Below, piece by piece: positions 1 to 6,342 of a stretch of DNA of 9,131 nucleotides. Location of the stretch: NCBI GenBank assembly GCA_014804915.1, contig JAAUYW010000041.1, positions 12,983 through 22,113 of the forward strand, given 5' to 3'. Source of the DNA: Desulfovibrio sp. Its GTDB lineage: Bacteria; Desulfobacterota; Desulfovibrionia; Desulfovibrionales; Desulfovibrionaceae. Position 1 is the first letter of the stretch. Every line of letters begins with the position of its first letter. Below the pieces are notes generated by a model. It was not told the DNA's origin, made no database searches, and saw nothing but the letters and a program-made list of their open reading frames with translations. The position numbers and the translations under genes are program-made.

Positions 1-464
1 TCATCCAGAAGCAGGACGCCGCGCGAATCGCCATTTGTGAGATCGTACCTGTTCAGCATATCGTTGGCGTTGTGCTCTTCTTCGGTCTGTTCCGCCAGAT
101 ACCAGTCCAGGAACTGGCAGCTGCGCCAATCCCTGACGTCCTTTGCTACGCCGTATAAATCGCTGATCAGTCCTGTAACATATTTTTCATGATCAAGCGC
201 CATCGCTATGGGTTCGCGGAAATCCCCGAAATCCCATTTTGGCGCGTCAATCGCGTCCATCTTGACGACCTCTTCCCGATCCAGAAGATATTTGACTACC
301 TTCATGCCGTGGTCTCTCTCTTCCTGAGCCTGAATATCGTACCAGTTGCCAAAGCCATCCAGACTCTTGTGATGGTAATAGTTGGCCATGGAGAGATAGA
401 GATAGGCAGAATAGAATTCCTTGCCAATCTGCTGGCAAAGAAGGGCAGCTACCTTTGAATCCAT
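1..464 (-). CDS. ftnA: Ferritin (bacterial FtnA-type), 3' end cut by window edge
   Basis: This gene encodes a non-haem bacterial ferritin, which oxidises Fe(II) and stores it as a mineral inside a 24-subunit cytosolic shell. The visible 154 residues start MDSKVAALLCQQ and run to RGVLLLD; the family is usually about 165-175 residues, so only a short C-terminal piece is missing. The ferroxidase residues known from E. coli FtnA (E17, Y24, E50, H53, E94, E126, E129/E130) all have counterparts: E16, Y23, E49, H52, E93, E125 and E128/E129 within the typical EQTEEE motif. There is no haem-binding Met arrangement that would suggest bacterioferritin. The ATG at 462-464 follows an excellent Shine-Dalgarno (AGGAGGT, read on the minus strand). 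The gene is divergent from the symporter operon and has its own promoter overlapped by a Fur-like palindrome, so iron-responsive control is likely. The family is secure; the symbol is by similarity. Confidence 0.95.
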   Translation of the reverse strand, partial: MDSKVAALLCQQIGKEFYSAYLYLSMANYYHHKSLDGFGNWYDIQAQEERDHGMKVVKYLLDREEVVKMDAIDAPKWDFGDFREPIAMALDHEKYVTGLISDLYGVAKDVRDWRSCQFLDWYLAEQTEEEHNANDMLNRYDLTNGDSRGVLLLD

Positions 465-502
465 AAGACCTCCTGGGTTCGGATGTAATGGTTGAATGGC
501 AA

Positions 503-531
503 AATCTAGAGGAATTGACTTTCATTGTCAA
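503..531 (-). promoter_or_regulatory. Sigma-70-type promoter of the ferritin gene
   Basis: Read on the minus strand, TTGACA (531 to 526) is a perfect -35 box. It is followed by exactly 17 bases and then TAGATT (508 to 503), which matches four of six bases of the -10 consensus. Transcription would start near 495-497, giving a leader of about 30 nt that contains the strong Shine-Dalgarno before the ferritin ATG at 464. Box quality, spacing and position are seen directly; that it is active is inference. Confidence 0.65.
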
Positions 532-532
532 T
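514..532. promoter_or_regulatory. 19-bp Fur-family-like operator over the ferritin promoter
   Basis: The sequence ATTGACTTTCATTGTCAAT is a 9-1-9 interrupted palindrome. The outer six bases on each side are perfectly complementary (ATTGAC/GTCAAT), and seven of nine pairs match across the full arms. Length and symmetry are those of Fur/PerR-family boxes, and the right half (ATTGTCA) differs by one base from the Fur 7-1-7 half site ATTATCA; the left half is poorer. It covers the ferritin -35 box and most of the spacer, where a bound repressor would block RNA polymerase. The regulator is unknown: Fur, PerR or an unrelated dimeric repressor would all fit. Confidence 0.5.
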
Positions 533-659
533 AATACAAATTTTTGCCAGCTATTCACGCCATGCCATGGCTAAGAAATTAAGTCTGGTCAAACCAGTGG
601 CCCGACGCCGCTTGCGAAAATCCGCGCTTGTAATTAAACTGGCGAAAATCACATTTCAG

Positions 660-679
660 GAAAAGCCGGCCGGCTTTTC
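660..679 (+). promoter_or_regulatory. Perfect 20-nt palindrome, likely leader hairpin
   Basis: GAAAAGCCGG at 660-669 is followed directly by its exact reverse complement at 670-679. As RNA it could fold as an 8-bp stem with a GGCC loop. It is followed by AAATCTTTTCTT, a broken U-rich run, and then by the symporter Shine-Dalgarno (GGAGG at 694-698). It therefore resembles an intrinsic terminator placed in the 5' leader, which would be an attenuator if the promoter lies upstream. It could equally be an RNA-stability element or a DNA-binding palindrome. A smaller hairpin, CTGGT-CAA-ACCAG, lies upstream at 585-597. I found no recognisable riboswitch or T-box motif. Confidence 0.45.
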
Positions 680-703
680 AAATCTTTTCTTCTGGAGGCG
701 GCA

Positions 704-1906
704 ATGTCAAAGCCAGGCGAAATATCCATGATTTTCAAATTGCTGGCAGGGCTTGTCATCGGCGCCTTGCTCGGCTTTGTAGTCACCGAGCCAATTATGG
801 TTGTGATGGTGTCCATCCGCCACATTCTCGGCCAGATCATCTTTTTCCTCGTGCCGCTTGTCATTGTCGGCTTCATTACTCCAGCGATTGTGCGCCTTGG
901 CCAGAATGCGAGCAAAATCCTGATTTTCGCAGTGTGCCTGGCCTACGCCTCCTCGGTCGGCGCGGCCATTTTTTCGATGTGCTCCGGCTACCTGGTCATT
1001 CCGCATCTCTCAATCGCCACAGAAACAGAAAGCCTGACAAAACTGCCGGAAATGGTCTTCAGGCTCGATATCCCCCCCCTGTTCAGCGTCATGAGCGCGC
1101 TTATCACGGCCCTGTTCCTGGGCCTGGGCATAGCCTGGACCAAATCCGAAACTTTCACGAAGCTGTTTGAGGAATTTGAAAAAATCATCTCCTGGCTGGT
1201 AACTTCCGTCCTCATCCCCATTCTGCCCTTTTTCGTCGGCCTCTGCTTCATGGGCCTTGCCTACGAAGGCTCGCTCACAAAGCATCTGCCCATTTTCGTC
1301 ACAATGGTCATTCTGGTCATTTGCGGCCAGTTCATCTGGCTCGCCATTCTCTACGGCATTGCGGGCGCTGTGTCCGGCCGCGACCCATCCCGGGTCTTCC
1401 GCTATTACGTTCCTGCCTACCTGACCGCAGTGGGCACAATGTCCAGCGCGGCAACCCTGCCAGTCGCGCTTGGCTGCGCGCGCCGCTCCCCTGTCCTTAG
1501 CTCCACAATGGTTGAATTTATGGTGCCCCTGGGCGCGACCGTCCACCTCTGCGGCTCGGTTCTGACCGAAACTTTCTTTGTAATGACCATCAGCCAGATG
1601 CTTTATGGCGCGCAGCCCTCCATGGGCACAATGCTCCTTTTCTGCATCCTGCTCGGCATTTTCGCAGTAGGCGCCCCAGGCGTGCCAGGCGGCACAGTCG
1701 TTGCCTCGCTGGGCATTGTCACAGGCGTGCTCGGTTTTGACCAGACCGGCGTCGCCCTGCTAATCGCCATCTTCGCCCTTCAGGACAGCTTTGGCACTGC
1801 CTGCAACGTTACTGGCGATGGGGCCCTGACGCTGATTCTCGACGGCGTGTTCAACAGGCATGGCCAGCTTGGGCCAATGCAGCATTCCGGCGAGGCGGGA
1901 CAATGA
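704..1906 (+). CDS. Dicarboxylate/amino acid:cation symporter (DAACS family), probably neutral amino acid
   Basis: This is an inner-membrane sodium- or proton-coupled amino-acid importer of the SLC1/GltPh fold. It has 400 residues, is strongly hydrophobic throughout, and has a typical family length. Diagnostic parts run in order: HP1 with SSAATLP (247-253), TM7 with PLGATVHLCGS (275-285), HP2 with GAPGVPGG (323-330), and TM8 with D361, T365, N368 and D372 in NVTGD. Those TM8 residues match GltPh D394, T398, N401 and D405. The arginine that holds the acidic side chain of Asp/Glu (GltPh R397) is Gly364 here, and the NMDG motif of TM7 is HLCG, losing the Asp of one sodium site. This argues for a neutral substrate such as cysteine or serine. 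The ATG at 704 has GGAGG five bases upstream. Its stop overlaps the cyuA start (ATGA), so the two are coupled. Substrate is inferred mainly from these residues and the neighbour. Confidence 0.9.
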   Translation: MSKPGEISMIFKLLAGLVIGALLGFVVTEPIMVVMVSIRHILGQIIFFLVPLVIVGFITPAIVRLGQNASKILIFAVCLAYASSVGAAIFSMCSGYLVIPHLSIATETESLTKLPEMVFRLDIPPLFSVMSALITALFLGLGIAWTKSETFTKLFEEFEKIISWLVTSVLIPILPFFVGLCFMGLAYEGSLTKHLPIFVTMVILVICGQFIWLAILYGIAGAVSGRDPSRVFRYYVPAYLTAVGTMSSAATLPVALGCARRSPVLSSTMVEFMVPLGATVHLCGSVLTETFFVMTISQMLYGAQPSMGTMLLFCILLGIFAVGAPGVPGGTVVASLGIVTGVLGFDQTGVALLIAIFALQDSFGTACNVTGDGALTLILDGVFNRHGQLGPMQHSGEAGQ

Positions 1907-3189
1907 AACAGTTTATCGACCTTCTGCATCGCGAAGTGGTGCCGGCGCTGGGCTGCACCGAGCCGATCGCCGTCGCCCTGACGGCGGCCTTCGCTGCCGA
2001 AACCCTTGGCTGCAGGCCGGAGCGGCTGGAAGTAGAAGTCAGCGCGAATTTGCTCAAGAACGGCATGGGCGTGGTAGTGCCCGGCACAGGCGAAATGGGC
2101 CTCCAGATTGCAGCCGCGGCAGGCGCAATTGGCGGCCAGAGCAGCCGCGGCCTGGAATGCCTGGCCTCCCTGACGCCGGAACAGGCAAAAGCCGCCCGCG
2201 CAATGCTCGGTGAAAACAGGGTTGAACTCGGGCTTGCTGACAACAATCTGCTGCTTTATTGCAAGGTTACGGCCTTTGGCGACGGCCACAATGCCAGCGC
2301 GGAGCTTGCGGATTCCCATGCCAATCTCGTGGCTGCCTGGCGCGATGGCAGGCAGGTTTTCGCAAAAGAGCCAGAAGCCGCGCCCGAGACAGGCGCAGTG
2401 GAAGAGGAATGGCCATTGAGCCTGCGCAAGATTTATGATTTCGCCTCAACCACGCCGATTGAACCCATTGAATTTATCCTTGAGGCCAGCCGCATGAATC
2501 GCGCTGTGGCCGAGGAAGGGCTTGCCAACAAATACGGGCTTGGCGTTGGTAAGAGCATGGATGCCCAGACCAGGCTGCAAATCCTGTCCGACGACATGCT
2601 CAACTTCGCTGTCAAGCTAACCGCGGCCGCTGCTGACGCCCGCATGGCCGGCGTGATGATGCCGGTAATGAGCAATTCGGGCAGCGGCAATCAGGGCATA
2701 ACCTGCACAATGCCGGTAGTGGCCTGCGCCATCCGTCTTGACAAGCCGGATGAAGATCTGGCCAGGGCGCTGATCATGAGCCATCTTACGGCAATCCACA
2801 TCAAGCACCATCTGGGCAGGCTGTCAGCCCACTGCGGCGCAATGGTCGCCGCCACAGCCGCTGCGTGCGGCATTGCCCTGCTGCTTGGCGGCGGCGAAAG
2901 GGAAATGGAAATGACAGTGCGCAACATGGTCGGCAATGTGGCCGGCATGATCTGCGATGGCGCCAAAAGCTCCTGCGCGCTCAAGGTGGCCTCCGCAGTC
3001 GGAGCCGGCATCCAGGCGGCCATGCTCGCCCTGCAGGGCACAGCCGTGCCAGGCAGGGAGGGCATTGTTTCTGACGATATCGAAGCCTGCATAGCCAATC
3101 TCGGCAAGCTGGGCTCGGAAGGAATGCGCGAAACCGACAAGGTTATTCTGGATATAATGCTCCATAAAAAGACCGCTTCAAATCCATAA
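1903..3189 (+). CDS. cyuA: L-cysteine desulfidase, CyuA/YhaM (UPF0597) family
   Basis: Characterised members of this family split L-cysteine into sulfide, ammonia and pyruvate using a [4Fe-4S] cluster instead of PLP. The protein has 428 residues, normal for the family. The N-terminal block GCTEPIA and the motif KNGMGVVVPGTG (52-63) are typical. The conserved later blocks are SGNQGI (260-266), SAHCG (308-312) and GMICDGAKSSCALK (348-361). Cys18, Cys311 and Cys351 are the expected cluster ligands; the 40-residue spacing of the last two matches that recalled for the Methanocaldococcus enzyme (C25, C282, C322). The start is an ATG inside ATGA with a GAGGCGGG ribosome-binding site in the end of the symporter gene, so translation is coupled to uptake. 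The distant relation to the iron-sulfur L-serine dehydratases leaves serine as an alternative substrate. Family assignment is firm; substrate specificity is less so. Confidence 0.88.
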   Translation: MKQFIDLLHREVVPALGCTEPIAVALTAAFAAETLGCRPERLEVEVSANLLKNGMGVVVPGTGEMGLQIAAAAGAIGGQSSRGLECLASLTPEQAKAARAMLGENRVELGLADNNLLLYCKVTAFGDGHNASAELADSHANLVAAWRDGRQVFAKEPEAAPETGAVEEEWPLSLRKIYDFASTTPIEPIEFILEASRMNRAVAEEGLANKYGLGVGKSMDAQTRLQILSDDMLNFAVKLTAAAADARMAGVMMPVMSNSGSGNQGITCTMPVVACAIRLDKPDEDLARALIMSHLTAIHIKHHLGRLSAHCGAMVAATAAACGIALLLGGGEREMEMTVRNMVGNVAGMICDGAKSSCALKVASAVGAGIQAAMLALQGTAVPGREGIVSDDIEACIANLGKLGSEGMRETDKVILDIMLHKKTASNP

Positions 3190-3223
3190 CCTGGCCAAAA
3201 AAGCCAAAGCTGGAGGAGGTTAA

Positions 3224-4066
3224 ATGGGAACGCCGATTCTGCAAAAGGAAATCCTGATTCCTGGCAAAACCAGCAAAATGGTTCTCAGGGCGCCAGAAAT
3301 CGCGGCCAGGGCAAGGCCTGGCCATTTTGTAATGCTGCGCATGACAAACACTGGCGAACGGATTCCATTGACCATCGCGGATGCAAATCCGGAAAAAGGC
3401 GAAATCAGCATTGTCTATCTTGTGCTTGGCAAGAGCACGGCCCTGCTTGAGGCCCTGAATGAAGGGGACGAGATCCTGGACGTCTGCGGCCCGCTTGGCA
3501 AGCCCACCAATATCCAGAAACTTGGCACGGTAATTTGCGTTGGCGGCGGCACTGGCATTGCGGCCATGCATCACATTGCCAAGGGCCACAAAAAGGCCGG
3601 CAACAGGGTTATCGCAATTATTGGCGCGCGCAGCAAGGATCTCCTGCTGTTTGAAAAAGAGCTGCTGGCCTTTGCGGATGAAGTGCTGGTCTGCACGGAT
3701 GACGGCAGCTATTGCCGCAAGGGCCTGGTTACCGAGCCTCTTAAAGAGCGCCTGGAAGCTGACAAGAATGTAAGGGAAGTGGTGGCTGTCGGCCCTGTGC
3801 CAATGATGGAAGCTGTAGCAAAGACAACCAGGCCATTTTCCGTGGCAACAACCGTCAGCCTCAATCCAATCATGGTGGATGGCATTGGCATGTGCGGGGC
3901 CTGCCGCGTGAGCGTGGACGGCCAGACAAAATTCGCCTGTGTGGATGGCCCTGAATTTGACGGCCAGAAAGTGGATTTTGCGGAGCTGCGCCGTCGCCTG
4001 GGCGCATTCAAACGCCAGGAAGACGAATCATACAACAACTACAGGGAGCCGCGCGATGGAAACTAG
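3224..4066 (+). CDS. nfnA: NADH-dependent reduced ferredoxin:NADP+ oxidoreductase, small subunit NfnA
   Basis: This is the small, FAD- and [2Fe-2S]-containing subunit of the soluble NfnAB complex, which couples NADH and reduced ferredoxin to NADP+ reduction by electron bifurcation in reverse. It has 280 residues. A flavin-binding RIPLT motif (46-50) and GPLGKP (89-94) belong to the ferredoxin reductase fold. The nucleotide-binding motif VGGGTGIA is at 106-113. The C-terminal cluster site shows Cys224, Cys227 and Cys239 with Asp219 just before; an Asp plus three Cys ligand set is reported for characterised NfnA. The same architecture occurs in PyrK and in subunits once named sulfide dehydrogenase, but the partner gene next door settles on Nfn. 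The start ATG has a very strong GGAGGAGGT (3212-3220). It lies 34 bases after cyuA, and its last 11 bases overlap nfnB. Confidence 0.92.
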   Translation: MGTPILQKEILIPGKTSKMVLRAPEIAARARPGHFVMLRMTNTGERIPLTIADANPEKGEISIVYLVLGKSTALLEALNEGDEILDVCGPLGKPTNIQKLGTVICVGGGTGIAAMHHIAKGHKKAGNRVIAIIGARSKDLLLFEKELLAFADEVLVCTDDGSYCRKGLVTEPLKERLEADKNVREVVAVGPVPMMEAVAKTTRPFSVATTVSLNPIMVDGIGMCGACRVSVDGQTKFACVDGPEFDGQKVDFAELRRRLGAFKRQEDESYNNYREPRDGN

Positions 4067-5477
4067 AAAACCCAAAAAGACCATTGAACCGCGCGTGCCC
4101 ATGCCCTGTCAGCCGCCAAAAACGCGCGCCCATAACTTTGACGAAGTGGCGCTCGGCTATACCGGCCAGGATGCCATGCAGGAGGCGCGGCGCTGCCTGC
4201 AATGCAAAAATCCGCCCTGCGTTACAGGCTGCCCGGTGGAAGTGCCCATCAAGAATTTCATCCATGCGCTCACGGAAGGCAATGTCGAGGAAGCATATCG
4301 CATCATCAAGACAACCAACAGCCTGCCCGCCGTCTGCGGCCGCGTCTGTCCGCAGGAACACCAGTGCGAGGGCAAGTGCATTCTCAACAAAAAAATCGAG
4401 CCGATTGCAATTGGCCGCCTGGAGCGCTATTGCGCGGACACGCACCTTGAAAATACGGAAGCCGCGCCAGACAACGACAAAACTCCCTGCAAGTCTGTTA
4501 CTTCCGACAAAAAGGTTGCCTGCATTGGCTCGGGCCCAAGCTCGCTTACGTGCGCCGGCGTCTGCGCGGCAGCAGGCATGAAAGTGGAGGTTTACGAGGC
4601 ACTGCATGAAACCGGCGGCGTGCTCATCTATGGCATTCCCGCATTCCGCCTGCCCAAAACCATTGTCGCAGCCGAAATCAACGGCTTGCGCGATATGGGC
4701 GTTGACTTCCTGCTCAACCACGTAGGCGGCCGCACTGTGGACGTGAAAGACCTGCTTGAAAAGTACGATGCCGTCTTTATTGGCGTTGGCGCGGGGCTCC
4801 CCATCTTCCTGGGCGTGCCTGGCGAAAACCTGGTGGGCGTGTTCTCGGCCAATGAATACCTCACGCGCGTAAATCTTGGCCGCGCCTATAATTTCCCGGA
4901 GCAGGACACGCCCTGCTATTCCGGCAAGAATGTTACAGTCTTTGGCGCAGGCAATGTGGCCATGGATGCGGCTCGCACCGCACTGCGCATGGGCGCGGAA
5001 ACAGTCCATATCGTGTACAGGCGCACCCGCGCCGAAATGCCGGCCCGCCGCGAGGAAATCGAGCATGCAGAGGAAGAGGGCGTGCAGTTCACCATGCTCT
5101 CGGCCCCTGTGCGCTTCAATGGCAATTCCGATATGCGCCTTGAATCCGTCACGCTCCAGAAAATGAAGCTGGGCGAACCGGATGCCTCGGGCAGGCGCAG
5201 ACCGGAGCCAGTCGAAGGAGAAACGTACGATCTGCCTACGGATCTGGCCATTGTCGCGCTGGGCACCCGCTCCAATCCCATCCTGCTCAATGCCACGCCC
5301 GATTTGAAGCTCAACAAATGGGGCTACATTGAAGTCAATGAGGAAACTGGCGAAACATCGATTCCAAATGTCTTCGCCGGCGGCGATATTGTAACCGGCG
5401 CAGCCACGGTAATTCTCGCCATGGGCGCAGGCCGCAATGCCGCCAAGGAAATTGTGCGCAGACTCGCAGGCAAATAA
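4056..5477 (+). CDS. nfnB: NADH-dependent reduced ferredoxin:NADP+ oxidoreductase, large subunit NfnB (GltD-like)
   Basis: This is the large subunit of NfnAB, carrying the bifurcating FAD, two [4Fe-4S] clusters and the NADP(H) site. I take the ATG at 4056 (473 residues), which follows AGGGAG at 4042-4047; the frame is open further upstream but that part lies inside nfnA. The N-terminal ferredoxin-like domain has Cys47, 50, 55 and 59 and then Cys94, 98, 104 and 108. By analogy with dihydropyrimidine dehydrogenase, C47/C50/C55/C108 would bind one cluster and C59/C98/C104 the other, with Glu123 in IGRLERY as the likely fourth, non-cysteine ligand. The FAD dinucleotide motif GSGPSS is at 158-163, the second Rossmann motif GAGNVAMD at 297-304, and the closing AGGD motif at 441-444. 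Glutamate synthase small subunit (GltD) is the main look-alike, but no gltB large subunit is present and nfnA overlaps it. Confidence 0.94.
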   Translation: METRKPKKTIEPRVPMPCQPPKTRAHNFDEVALGYTGQDAMQEARRCLQCKNPPCVTGCPVEVPIKNFIHALTEGNVEEAYRIIKTTNSLPAVCGRVCPQEHQCEGKCILNKKIEPIAIGRLERYCADTHLENTEAAPDNDKTPCKSVTSDKKVACIGSGPSSLTCAGVCAAAGMKVEVYEALHETGGVLIYGIPAFRLPKTIVAAEINGLRDMGVDFLLNHVGGRTVDVKDLLEKYDAVFIGVGAGLPIFLGVPGENLVGVFSANEYLTRVNLGRAYNFPEQDTPCYSGKNVTVFGAGNVAMDAARTALRMGAETVHIVYRRTRAEMPARREEIEHAEEEGVQFTMLSAPVRFNGNSDMRLESVTLQKMKLGEPDASGRRRPEPVEGETYDLPTDLAIVALGTRSNPILLNATPDLKLNKWGYIEVNEETGETSIPNVFAGGDIVTGAATVILAMGAGRNAAKEIVRRLAGK

Positions 5478-5485
5478 CCCGTTCC

Positions 5486-5508
5486 GGAGGGAGCAGCCCG
5501 CTCCCTCC
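5486..5508 (+). terminator. Strong GC hairpin after nfnB, no U-tract
   Basis: GGAGGGAGC (5486-5494) and GCTCCCTCC (5500-5508) form a perfect 9-bp stem with the 5-base loop AGCCC, starting nine bases after the nfnB stop. It is followed by C-rich sequence rather than a run of T, so it is not a standard intrinsic terminator. It may protect the upstream mRNA end, act as a weak or factor-aided terminator, or hide the GGAGG that would otherwise look like a ribosome-binding site for the next gene. The structure is seen directly; the role is inference. Confidence 0.45.
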
Positions 5509-5520
5509 CCCTGCTCAGGC

Positions 5521-6342
5521 ATGATTCAGGCAGATACCCACCTCCACACCTGCTATTCGCACGGCGCCAGCACCCCTGCGGAAATGTACGCGGCTGCGCT
5601 GGCAAAAGGCCTCGCCCTGATCGGCTTTAGCGAGCACTCCCCAAGACCGGAAGGCTACAATTACACGCATGAATATCGCGAGCGGCTCGCGCGCTGCCTG
5701 CCGCTCTACATCCGTGAGGTAGAGGCCCTGAAAAAGCGGAATGAGGGCCTGAAAGTGCTCCTTGGCCTGGAAATGGACTGGCTCGATGGCGAAGAGACAT
5801 TTATCCGCGCCTCCATTTCGGCCAATGACTATGATTATGTTATTGGCAGCGTCCACTTTCTGGGAAGCTGGGGATTTGACGACGGGCCCGAAGCCTGGCG
5901 CGGCATCTCCCAGGCTGAATGTGAAAACCGCTATGGGCAATATTTCCACACCTGGCAGAAAATGCTCAAATCCGGCCTGTTTCAGATCGCGGCCCATCCG
6001 GATCTGATCAAAATCTTCTCAATCGGCCAGTTCAGGATCTGGATTCAGAAGCCGGAGGCGCTTGCGCTTGTCAGAAACTGCCTGCTCAGCCTGCGCGACG
6101 CAGGCATGGCAATGGAAGTTTCTTCCGCCGGACTGCGCAAGGCCTGCCAGGAAATCTACCCCTGCCCGCAAATCATGACACTGGCTGCCAGTCTTGGCAT
6201 TCCCGTCAGCCTGGCTTCCGATGCGCACTGTGTCAGGGATATTGGCGCGGATTTTGACCAGCTCGCCAGCTACGCCGCTTCGTTTGGCTACAGGGAGCAA
6301 ACTGTATTTGATCGCGGCATGAAGCTGAGCCTGCCATTTTAA
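5521..6342 (+). CDS. PHP-domain phosphatase, histidinol-phosphatase (HisJ/HisK)-like
   Basis: This is a cytosolic metal-dependent phosphoesterase of the PHP superfamily. The closest type I recognise is histidinol-phosphatase (histidinol phosphate to histidinol, late histidine synthesis), and the 273-residue length fits. The metal-binding residues follow the PHP order: H7 and H9 in DTHLHT, H39 in FSEHS, E84 in GLEMDW, H112 in GSVHFL, H159 in AHPDL, and D234 and H236 in SDAHC. EVSSAG (199-204) before the last motif is also typical of this subgroup. I chose the ATG at 5521, which places DTHLHT at residues 5-10. The frame is open further upstream, but translation from there would overlap nfnB and add an unfamiliar 28-residue tail. 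The chosen start has no good Shine-Dalgarno and sits 12 bases after the 5486-5508 hairpin. No other his gene is in view, so a different phosphorylated substrate is possible. Its stop overlaps the next start by one base (TAATG). Confidence 0.87.
   Translation: MIQADTHLHTCYSHGASTPAEMYAAALAKGLALIGFSEHSPRPEGYNYTHEYRERLARCLPLYIREVEALKKRNEGLKVLLGLEMDWLDGEETFIRASISANDYDYVIGSVHFLGSWGFDDGPEAWRGISQAECENRYGQYFHTWQKMLKSGLFQIAAHPDLIKIFSIGQFRIWIQKPEALALVRNCLLSLRDAGMAMEVSSAGLRKACQEIYPCPQIMTLAASLGIPVSLASDAHCVRDIGADFDQLASYAASFGYREQTVFDRGMKLSLPF

Noticed and set aside
614..650. Direct repeat GCGAAAATC at 614-622 and 642-650
   Set aside because: Only nine bases, two copies, 28 bases apart; could be an activator site but chance cannot be excluded.
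567..731. A 54-codon basic open frame (MAKKLSLVKP...) in the leader that overlaps the symporter start
   Set aside because: No Shine-Dalgarno before the ATG at 567, no recognisable domain, and it reads through the palindrome and the symporter ribosome-binding site; most likely chance.
3192..3206. Small inverted repeat TGGC/GCCA between cyuA and nfnA
   Set aside because: A four-base stem with a seven-base loop and no T-run is too weak to call a terminator.
3939..4055. Upstream in-frame extension of nfnB
   Set aside because: It lies within nfnA, adds a sequence absent from the family, and the ATG at 4056 has its own ribosome-binding site and the usual N-terminus.
4008..5522. A 504-codon open frame on the minus strand opposite nfnB
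   Set aside because: It is a shadow of the biased codon use of nfnB; composition is Ala/His/Arg/Cys-rich with no family motif and no fitting start signal.
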